Assembly (NCBI GenBank): GCA_046350295.1
Contig: JAXMAR010000020.1
Span: 54,753-118,752 of the forward strand
Reading direction: 5' to 3'
Source of the DNA: JAXMAR01 sp046350295
Lineage (GTDB): Bacteria > Planctomycetota > Planctomycetia > Gemmatales > Gemmataceae
DNA length: 64,000 nucleotides
Shown: piece by piece, positions 55,309 through 64,000 of the stretch
Position numbering within the stretch: position 1 is the stretch's first letter
How the letters are laid out: each line of letters starts with the position of its first letter
The notes under the pieces: model-generated
Databases searched by the model: none
What the model saw: the letters and a program-made list of their open reading frames with translations, nothing else
Told to the model about the DNA's origin: nothing
Translations under genes and position numbers: made by a program

Positions 55309-58300
55309 ATGCAAGCCCAGACTCGCCCTACCGGCATGAAGCGGTCCTATTCGCGCCCGCGGCCAACTCGTCGGACCACTTACCGCCCCTTGCTCGAGGT
55401 CCTCGAAGATCGGACGCTGCCCTCGGTGTCGCTGGCGGGCACGATCTTCAACGACCTCAACTCCAACCTCGCCCGCGACCCCGGCGAATCCGGCTTGCCC
55501 GCCATCGTCGCCTATCTCGACCTGAATCACAACGGCGCCCTCGACGGCGCCACCTCTTCGTTCACCGGCTCCAACACGCTGACGGCCGGCAAACTGGGCC
55601 TCGTCAATTCCAACGCCAACGCCACGGTCTCGGTGAGCGGCCTGCCGACGTCGGTTTCCCACGTCAACGTTTCCCTCAACATCTCCAACAGCAAGAACAC
55701 CAACGTCATCGTCGGCTTGGCCAGCGCCACGGGCAAGAACATCTCGGGCGGCCTCGATAGCTTCCTCTTCAACGGTTCGAACCTCCTCGTCCTCGGCCAA
55801 GGCAGTTTCAACGGCGCCCTCGACGATCAGGCGGCCACCCGGATCACGGACACGGTCGCCGGCGGCTTCGTCCACGGCTCGGTTTCCGGAACCTTTGGTC
55901 CCGATCAGTCGTTCACAAGCATCCAGTCGCATATTTACGACGGCGATCCCAACGGCGTCTGGGGCCTCGTTTTCTTCGGCGACACCTCCGGCATCACGGT
56001 CAGCAGCTGGTCGATCAGCTTCATGGTTCCGGAGCCCACCGCCACTACCGACGCCACTGGCGCCTACGCCTTCTCGAATCTTGGCGCCGGTAGTTATTCG
56101 ATCGGCGTCGTTCTTCCATCGGGCGGTTCGGTCACGGCGCCGGCCGGCGGTTTCCAACAGGTCAACCTCGGCGCCGGCCAGACGATCACCGGCCTCGACT
56201 TTGGAGTGCATGCCGCTCCCGACCTCGCCGGCGCCTCGTTCGCCATCCCAGCGCTGCCGACGGATTGGAACCAGGACGTCACCATCCAGTACAGCATTGC
56301 TAACCAAGGTCTCGGAAACGCGGCCGGCTTCAACGCCGAGATCCGCCTCTCGAGCGATGGCACATTTGGCGCGGGGGACATCCTGCTTGCCACCGTGCCC
56401 CTCGGTCCTCTCGCCGCCCAGACCACGACGGGCCTCAAGTCCATCACCGTCCATCTCCCGACGGCGCCCGCCGGCTTCGGCGCGGTCGGCCTTGCCTTCC
56501 TTGGCTTGCGCGTCGATCCGAGCAACTCGATCAGCGAGGCGAATGAAGCGAACAACAGCGGCATGGGCGTTGGGCTCGATCTTGCCCCGCTCGGCGCCCA
56601 GGCGAACGTCGACGTCACCAGTTCGGCCGGCGTTCAGCAGATGCCGTCCATCGCCATCGACCCCACGAACCAGAACCACGTCGTGACGGCCTACATGGAT
56701 TACTCGGCATTGGCCACGGGCTATGCCGGCATTGCCGTCGCCAACTCCACCGACGGCGGCAAGACCTGGACCAAGACGACGCTTCCGCTGCCCGCGAATT
56801 TCGACGAGGCGGCCGGAAACCCCATCGCCCATTTCGACGCGTCCGGCCGTGTCTATGTCGAGTTCATGGCCGCCCGTTTCCTTGGGCCGGTGAAGCCGGG
56901 CATCATCTATGACACGGCGGCGTTGAGTTCGCTCGCCAATATCACCCTCGGCGCGGGAGGCAGCTACGCCACGGCCCCCACCGTGGTCTTCAGCGGCGGC
57001 GGCAGCGGCTCCGGCGCGGCCGCGACTGCGGTCATCAATGGCAGCGGCGCCGTCATCGCCATTAACATCACCAGTGTGGGCAGCGGGTACACCTCGGCGC
57101 CAACGATCAGTTTCACCGGCGGAGGAGGGAGCGGCGCCACCGCCACGGCCACTATTACCACCGCCTCCAAGCGTTCCCTCGGCAGTCAGGCGAACAACGG
57201 CATCTTCATGGTGAGCAGCGCCGACGGCGTCAACTGGAGCGCTCCGACCGCCATCTCGTCGCAGCTTTACACCGGACCGAGCAACACCCTCACCACAAAC
57301 CTCAAGGTCCCCTTCGACACGCTCCCCGATTTCGCTGTCGACACCAGCAGCGGCACGCTCTACGCCACCTGGACCCGTTTTTACCCCGCCGGAATATGGC
57401 CCGGCAGCGCGACCCTCGCCGGCACCGACATCATGGTGGCCGTCTCCACCGACCACGGCCAAACCTGGTCCATCCGCAACAACGGCTTCACCGCCAAGGG
57501 ATACCCGATCACAACGCTTCTCGACCCGTTCTCCGGCCTGCGCGCCTCGACCGCCGGCGACGGCGGTGGAAACTCCACCCTCTCCCACGTCGCCGTCGGC
57601 CCCCAGGGGGACATCTACATCTCCATGTTCGCGGGCGGTCTTGTGTCCGTTTCGCATTCGACGAACGGCGGCCAGACCTTCACCGTCCCCGATCAGAACA
57701 GTATCCACGGCTATCCGTTCGGCGGCAGCACCTCGGCCAACACCGCCTCCGCCACGATGGCGAACAACACTTTCCGCACCCTCGCCCAGCGCTCGATCGT
57801 CGCCGATCCCGCTCATCCCGGCCGCGTTTATATCGTCGAGTCCATGTTTGTCCGCAACGCCGCCAAGACGGCCACCATCGACACCGGCGAAATCAACTTC
57901 GCCCGGTCCGACGATTACGGCGCCACCTGGACCTGGACCTTCCAGACCGGCTTCAACCCGTCCAACCTGTCGGAACTCTCCGGCGCCCAGACGAACGACT
58001 TCCGTTCCGCCGTCAACGACGACGACGGCGGCCGCTACCTCCGCTTCGACTCCAACCTGACCGACGACGTCATCTCGTCGCAGGCCCTGCCGCGCATGGC
58101 CATCGACGCCAACGGGAACATCGCGATCGTCTGGCTCGACTCGCGCCGCGATCCGGCGGGACATCTCGTCGATGTGTACGGGGCCATCAGCACCGACGGC
58201 GGCCTCAGCTTTAGCCCGAACTTTCGCGTCAGCGACACCAGCTTCGACGCCACCGCCGGCACGTTCAAGGACAGGAACAACGTCAATACGACATACCTCG

Positions 58301-61300
58301 GGGACGCCATCGGCCTCTCCTTCGTCAACGGCATCGCCTACGCCGCCTGGACGGACACACGCAGCGGCAACCAGGACGTCATTGTCAGCCGGCTCGCTTT
58401 GCCGCCGGGCCCCGCCGTGCTCGACGACCAGTTCGAACCGAACAACACCGCGGCCACGGCGGTCGACTTCGGCAACGTCACCGCTCAGCGCCTCGTTCCG
58501 CGCCTCTCCCTTACCGCGTCGGACGAGGACTGGTACAAGGTGAAGGCCGGCGCCACGGGCCAACTCCTTGCCGCCGCCACCGGCGCCGCCAACCTGAGCG
58601 TCGAATTGTGGAGCGCCGACGGGTCCACTCGTCTCGATACCGGCGCCAACATCCTGGACGCCGGCGGCAAGGTCATCGGCCAGCAGATCAACCATGCCGC
58701 GACCTCGGGCGACGTGTTCCTCGTCCGAGTCCGCTCGACCGACGGCGGCGTCGCGAACTACTCACTGGTGCTTCGCTCTCTCACCGCCGATCTGGGCGCA
58801 CGCGTGCATGGCCTGCAGAGCAAGAACCTGGTCGCCAATACGCAGGACGTCTATTCGCTCACGGCGCCACTTGCGGGCTCCTTGGAACTCACCCTTAGTT
58901 CCGCGGTTTCCAGTATCACGCTCACGGTCTTGACCAGCGACGGCTTGACGACCCTTGGCTCGGGCAAGACCCTCAGCCTCGCCGTCTCCGCCGGCCAGAC
59001 CGTGTTGCTCCAGGTCTCCGGCACGGCTTCCGGCGCCTACTCACTCGAGTTCACCAACCTCGATCAGTTCGAGACGGCGCGCAACGCCGGCCTGCTTTTC
59101 TCGGCCCCTGGCTTCCCGGCCTCCGTCGTCGTCGGCGACCTGAACAACGACGGCGCTCCCGACGTCGTCTCCTCGAGCAATCAGAACGCCGACGTCGTCA
59201 ACGTCTTCCTCGGCAACCTCGACGGCGCCGGCAAGCCGAACGGTACGCTGCAAACGCCGCGCTCCTTCGCCATCGGCGCCGGTCTCAACAGCGCTGCCGC
59301 CCGCGAGGTCAAGCTCGTGGATGTCGACAACGACGGCGTCCTCGACATCGCTGTCACCAATAACAACTCCGCCGACGTCTCCGTACTTCTGGGTCTCGGG
59401 GACGGTACGTTCCAACCCGAGCGCCGTTTCGACGCCACCCCGCTGCCCGACGCCCTCGCAGTGGGAGACTTCAACGGTGACGGCTTCAAGGATCTCGTCG
59501 TTCTCGAACGCTTCTCCGGCCAGGCCAGCGTCGGCATCCTCTATGGCAATGGCGACGGAACGTTCAAGCCGCCAGTCCTCCTGCCACTCGCCTTCGATAG
59601 CCCGACCTTCCCCGTGCGCGTCGCCGATCTGGGCAACGGCCACGACGATCTTCTTGTCTTCTGCACCAATGTCGCCAAGTTCCAGGTCTTCATGAATGAC
59701 GGCCACGGCGGCTTTACCGACGGTGGCCAGTTCGCGGCGGGCGAAATCACACTGGACGCCCAACTCGCCGACATCAATCGCGACGGCAAGACGGACATCG
59801 TCACCGCCGGCGCCAATACCGGCGCCATTTTCCTCATCCTCGGCAATGGCGATGGCACGTTCCAGGCGCCCCAAAGTACCATCGCCAGCCCGCCTCGCCC
59901 GAGCGACAACACCTCGGTCGTCGGCCTGGTCATCGGCGACTTTGGCTCTTCCACCGGCCTCGGCGCCCCCGACGGCCAGCTCGACATTGTCGTCACCGCC
60001 AAGAGCCGCAGCGGCGCCACACCGCCGCAGGTCATCTATCTCGGTGGAACCAAGGGGACCGGCGGCGCCTTCACCGGCTTCGCGGCGCCGAAGGTCCTCG
60101 CCAACGTCGGCTCCGCGGGCAAGCTCGCCTCCGGTGATTTCGACGGCGACGGCAAGCTCGACATCGTAGTCGCCGACGCCGGCGGCCTCCGACTGCTGTT
60201 CGCGTCTAAACCGACCATCACCGCCAACACCACGTTGGCCGCAGCGCGCGACCTGGGCGCCGTCGCTCACGCCATTTCGCAGCCGATCGCCGTCGTTCCG
60301 GGCTTTGTCGACCAGTACTTCAAGTTGACCGTTCCCGTGGAATCCTCTCCGGCCGCCGGCAAGCAGGTCCTTGATTTCTCCGCCCTCTTCCAGAACGTCG
60401 AGGCGCCGGGGATCGACATGGAAGTGCTCGACGCTAACGGCGTCAAGCTCGACTCCGGCTCACGCTTCCGCGTCGTCGCGGATCAGGGCGCCACGCTCTA
60501 CATCCATATCTTCGGGCTCGGCACGACGACCCGCGGCGCCGGTGTCGTCACGTTCGACGTCGACGTCTTGCCGCAGGTCATCGCCGCCGAGGGTGTCGCT
60601 CTCGTGCCGGGTGGACCGGTCGCCAGCATTGTCCTCACGCTCCAGGGCGATCGCCTCGACCCGGCCGCGGCCCAGAGCGTCCAGAATCCGGCCAACTATG
60701 TCGTCCGTTTCCTCGGCGCCGATAACCTGCCGAACACAGCCGATGACCAGCTCCTCACCGTCGGAGCGGCCACCTACAACGCCGGCGCCAACATCGAGGT
60801 CTCCAGCGGCCGCACCTTCCCGACCGCTGTTCGCCAGACCGTCACCCTCCTTTTCGCGAGCCCTCTTCAGGACGGCTCCTACCAGATCGAGCTCAAGCCC
60901 GCCATCACGACCGCCAACGTCTTCGCCAACGAAGCGAACGTCCTCGCCCCCCGGTCCGGCTTCAACGGCCATCCGGTGGTACATGTCGATGGCGGCGTTG
61001 TCGAAGGCGGTATCGTCCACGTCGGCATCATCTCCGGCGCCACCGACCCGGCCGCCCTGGCCGCCTACGCCAATGGTACGCCGTTTCTGACGCAAATGCA
61101 TGCCGACCTTGGCGCCCAGCTCGACCGCCTGCTCAACAAGCTGGGGGACGATCCGACCATTACGGGTAGCATCACTGCTGAGATCCTCGCCCGCATGCTG
61201 CCCGGCTACGCCGCCGACGGGACCATCTCCTACCTTGTCATCTGGCTCGACCCGGTCTCCATCGATCTGGCCGACCCGAGTGGCAACCGCGCCGTTTTCG

Positions 61301-62251
61301 ATCAACAGACCAACCTGGTCAGCAACAACCTGGCCCGAACCTTCATCGAGGTCGGCGGCAACGTGCAGCTCCTGGTCATGGCCGCCGCCGCGGGCAGCTT
61401 CACCTTGAACGTCGGTGACGTCCCGGCCACGGCACGCGGCGGCGCTGTTCTCCTCACCCCCGGACAGGTCCAGACCGTCGCGCTGACCGACGCCATCCGC
61501 GGCTCGGAGCGCTCCTTTACCTTCAACTTCGACTCGTCGACCGGCTCCGATGGCTCCGGTACCCTCACGGCGAGCGTATTCTCCGGCAGCACTGCCCTCA
61601 TCCCGGGCTTGAACGCGATTTCCTTGACTCTGCCTGCCCTCACCGCGCTGACGGAGACGGCCCTCTTCACCACGGCCACAATCGACGGCGCCTTCGGGGT
61701 CGGCGGCCAGGCGAGCTTCGTCAGTTTCTTCGAGACGGTCCAGGAAACCATTGGCGACATCGTCGCCGCCTTCCATGGCAGCGTAATTACCGAGTCCTTC
61801 GTGTTCGGCCCCGACGGCATCCGCTCCCTCACCTTCGGCTTCAGCATTCCGCTCGACGCCCTTGGCCTGGATGTCTTCCCGTTCCCGATGATGGGCGGCG
61901 TCGAAGGCCTCGACAAGATTCTCGACGCGGGCGCCAAGGCCGGCGCCGCAATCGTCGAGCAGATCCGCGCCCGCCTGCCCGGCTGGATTCGCGGCGCCGT
62001 CGTCGTGCCTCCAGCCGCCGCTCCCATGGCGCCCATGCCGGAGGAGCAGGAGGAGCTTCAGGCGGAGGAATCCGATCGATTTCTGGCGACCGGAAATGTT
62101 GCAGCAAGACGATACCGCCATCGACAGCGCCGTTGTCGCTTCCATGGTGGCCGGCGGCGCCTTCTTCGGCTCGCTCACCCTCGGCGCCGACGCCGAGCGC
62201 CGCCGCCAGGCGGTCGCCCTGCGTGACCCCCAGTGGACACGGCCGAGCTGA
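55309..62251 (+). CDS. Giant exported multidomain protein (SdrD-B, P-domain, CARDB, sialidase-like propeller, FG-GAP), frameshift near the C-terminus
   Basis: The unbroken frame runs to 62226 (2305 residues). The order is: basic leader with LEVLEDRTLPS; SdrD-B-like module (AGTIFNDLNSNLARDPGESG) interrupted by a proprotein-convertase-P-like module (LTAGKLGLVNSNANATVSVS, DPNGVWGLVFFGDTSGITVS) and resumed at ATGAYAFSNLGAGSYSIGV; CARDB (DLAGASFAIPALPTDWNQDV). A sialidase-like propeller follows with Asp-box-like ADSTDGG-type turns (NSTDGGKTWTKT, STDHGQTWSI, SDDYGATWTWTF). Then a pre-peptidase C-terminal domain (DDQFEPNNTAATAVDFG), FG-GAP repeats (VDNDGVLDIAVTN, GDGTFQPERRF) and further beta-rich parts. 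Near 62090 the frame shifts; the true end is probably SAVVASMVAGGAFFGSLTLG plus a basic tail, stop 62249-62251, a membrane anchor. Confidence 0.88.
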
Positions 62252-62277
62252 TTCGCCCATCAGCTCGAGCCGAATGC

Positions 62278-62321
62278 GGGACGGGACTTTCGCGCTTGAC
62301 GCGGGGTCCCGTCCCCTTTCT
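62278..62321 (+). terminator. Intrinsic terminator after the giant gene
   Basis: GGGACGGGAC (62278-62287) pairs exactly with GTCCCGTCCC (62306-62315) and is followed by CTTTCT. It lies 26 bases after the corrected stop (62251), which supports that stop over 62226. Confidence 0.7.
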
Positions 62322-62395
62322 CTTGTACACTACCGTTTTCGCGACCGGCGTGTTTTCGGGCCGCGTCTCGCCGCGTCGCACACAGGGAGACAGCC

Positions 62396-64000
62396 GTGTC
62401 GCACCAGCCCCATCAAGACGAGCCGACCATCGCCACCGGCGAATACGTCCCGCAGGAGCGCCCGGAGCCCAAGCCCGGAGAGGCCACCGGCGAGTTCCTT
62501 CCCGAGCCGGAGACGAGCGGCGCCCGTACCGAGGCGCTGACCGGCGAGTTTCAACCGGTAGAGGCCCCGGACGCCACCGGGGAATACCTACCCGAATCGC
62601 CGTTGCCGCAAATAGACGTGGACGTCGGCGCGCGCACCGAGGCGCTGACGGGCGAGTTCCGCCCGCCCGAGGCGCCCGACGCGCCCGACGCGACCGGCGA
62701 ATATCGCCCTGAAGCTTCTGCCGGCGCCGCCCCGGCTCCGGACCAGACAGTCGACCAGGACCCTCCCCGCGGCGACGCTACGGGAGAGTTCATCTCCGGC
62801 CACCCGCGCGGCGGCACGATCCGCGGCCGCGGGGGCGACACCGGGGACAAGATCGGCCGCGGCGCGACTGCCGATCCCTACACCTCGTCCCCGGATCAGT
62901 CGCGGTTCTCGACGCTCAAGCGCAAGCCGGACAGCACGCAGGGAGGCCGGGCCGCCTCGTCCGGCTCTGCCCCGCTCCAACTTTCCCGCTACGACATGAA
63001 GACGCTCGCCGGCAAGGGGGGCATGGGCGAGGTCTGGCTCGCCGACGACGGCGCCATCGGCCGGCCTGTCGCCATCAAGCGCATGATCAAAGGTCGGGCC
63101 GACCAGCGTGACCGCTTTCTCATGGAAGCGCAGATCACCGGCCAGCTCGAGCATCCCGGCGTCGTCCCCGTTCACGAGCTTGGCCTCGACGACAACGGGC
63201 AACCGTACTACGTGATGAAGTTCGTCCAGGGGGCGACCCTCCAGAAAGTCATCAACGAGTACCACGATCCGAAGACGCCGGAAGCCGACAAGGAAGTGCA
63301 ACGTCTGCGCTTGCTCAGTATCTTTCTCAACTTGTGCCAGACCATCGCCTACTCTCATAGCCGCAAGATCATTCACCGCGATATCAAGCCTGAGAATGTC
63401 ATGACCGGGGCCTACGGCGAGACGCTGGTGCTCGACTGGGGCCTCGCCAAGACGATCGGCGCCCCCGAAGACGCCACGGCCGAAGGCGCCATTCGCGCGA
63501 GCGGCGCCGACACCAACGCGACGATGATGGGCGCTGCCAAGGGGACGCCCACCTATTTCTCGCCGGAAGCGGCGGCCGGGCTCGTGCACGAGGTAGACCA
63601 GCTCAGCGATATCTATCTGCTCGGCGCCACGCTCTACCACATCCTCACGGGCAAGCCGCCGCGCCACGCCACGAAGATCCGCGAGCTGATCGAGATGGCC
63701 AAGAACACGCCGCCCGCCCCGCCGCGCAGCATCAAGCCGGACGTCCCCAAGCCGCTCGAAGCGATCTGCATGAAGGCGATGGCCCACGACCGGAAGGACC
63801 GCTACAGGACGGCGACCGAGTTGGCGGAGGACATGCAGCGCTATCTCGCGGGCGAGCCGGTCACCGCATACAAGGAGACGTTCCTGGAGCGGACCTGGCG
63901 CTGGGCCAAGAAGCATCACAAGGCGCTCGGCCGCGGCGTTGCTGGGCTCTTGGTCGCGGCCGGGGCGCTGGTCGCCTTCCTGGTCATCCAGGACATCCAG
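62396..64000 (+). CDS. Ser/Thr protein kinase with tandem TGE(Y/F) N-terminal repeat (3' end outside window)
   Basis: The frame is open from the GTG at 62396 to the window end (535 residues visible). Residues 1-145 are low-complexity, acidic and Pro-rich, with seven copies of a TGE(Y/F) core: ATGEYVPQ, ATGEFLPE, LTGEFQPV, ATGEYLPE, LTGEFRPP, ATGEYRPE, ATGEFISG. The kinase domain starts near residue 200 (LAGKGGMGEVWLADDGAIGR, VAIKRM), with HRDIKPENVM and GTPTYFSPEAA. The magnesium loop is LDWGLAK, DWG in place of DFG, as in some planctomycete kinases. A membrane helix (GVAGLLVAAGALVAFLVI) begins near residue 513. GAGA lies near 62387, 9 bases before the GTG. The part beyond the helix is not in the window. 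Confidence 0.9.
   Translation, partial: MSHQPHQDEPTIATGEYVPQERPEPKPGEATGEFLPEPETSGARTEALTGEFQPVEAPDATGEYLPESPLPQIDVDVGARTEALTGEFRPPEAPDAPDATGEYRPEASAGAAPAPDQTVDQDPPRGDATGEFISGHPRGGTIRGRGGDTGDKIGRGATADPYTSSPDQSRFSTLKRKPDSTQGGRAASSGSAPLQLSRYDMKTLAGKGGMGEVWLADDGAIGRPVAIKRMIKGRADQRDRFLMEAQITGQLEHPGVVPVHELGLDDNGQPYYVMKFVQGATLQKVINEYHDPKTPEADKEVQRLRLLSIFLNLCQTIAYSHSRKIIHRDIKPENVMTGAYGETLVLDWGLAKTIGAPEDATAEGAIRASGADTNATMMGAAKGTPTYFSPEAAAGLVHEVDQLSDIYLLGATLYHILTGKPPRHATKIRELIEMAKNTPPAPPRSIKPDVPKPLEAICMKAMAHDRKDRYRTATELAEDMQRYLAGEPVTAYKETFLERTWRWAKKHHKALGRGVAGLLVAAGALVAFLVIQDIQ

Noticed and set aside
55285..58695. Open frame of 1136 codons on the minus strand under the giant protein
   Set aside because: Composition is Gly/Asp/Val/Arg without domains; it mirrors the codon bias of the real gene on the plus strand.
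1..64000. CRISPR arrays, tRNA and rRNA genes
   Set aside because: Gaps between genes were read for regularly spaced repeats and for tRNA arms; none were found, though a covariance search was not possible.

Overview
The window looks like chromosomal DNA from a Planctomycetota bacterium of the Gemmatales/Gemmataceae type. This rests on the high G+C content, large numbers of Ser/Thr kinases and ECF sigma factors, a kinase with an N-terminal H-x3-C-x2-C zinc-finger-like motif, a DUF1549/DUF1553 protein, a TIGR03000-type Cys/Gly-rich protein, and three secreted proteins with the LE(A/V)LEDR N-terminal motif. No rRNA, tRNA, CRISPR array or prophage was seen.

Layout. 1-6.5 kb: the 3' end of a gene carrying a repeated C-terminal beta-rich domain, a Pkn-type kinase ending in the same domain, a WD40 protein that appears inserted behind proS (a degenerate copy of the proS tail lies on its far side), and proS itself. 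6.5-28 kb: a housekeeping and accessory region in which almost every gene is interrupted by +1/-1 frameshifts. It holds a CxxCH HEAT-like protein, a group II intron with its maturase ending a few bases before the korB start codon, korB, a zinc-ribbon/CBS protein, a XerC/D recombinase, thioredoxin- and redoxin-type exported proteins, a long TPR protein, gmhA, a Clp-N-domain membrane protein, a DUF1549/1553 protein and nagA. Only hom and a small exported protein are clearly intact here. 28-34 kb: a PQQ-type beta-propeller, a transglutaminase-like protein and a vanadium-type haloperoxidase/PAP2 protein. 34-41 kb: VanZ-like protein, S46 peptidase, TIGR03000 protein, MFS transporter and a second CxxCH protein. 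41-46 kb: an ECF sigma factor fused to a membrane helix and an alpha/alpha-toroid (prenyltransferase/squalene-cyclase-like) domain, then an XRE regulator with a probable leaderless promoter and two conserved proteins of unknown function. 46-50 kb: an ECF sigma factor-kinase/TPR pair. 50-64 kb: an FG-GAP/Calx-beta protein, a ROK kinase, a GT39-type glycosyltransferase, a LuxR-type small regulator, a giant multidomain exported protein and a kinase with a tandem TGE(Y/F) N-terminal repeat that runs off the window.

The strongest theme is cell-surface and signalling biology: three kinases, two sigma factors (one membrane-tethered and fused to a putative sensor barrel), and large exported repeat proteins. 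The frameshifts cluster between about 7.8 and 28 kb and hit genes normally under strong selection (korB, xerC/D, gmhA, nagA). I therefore read most of them as sequence or assembly errors rather than true decay. Gene limits in that region are reconstructions made by joining frames.
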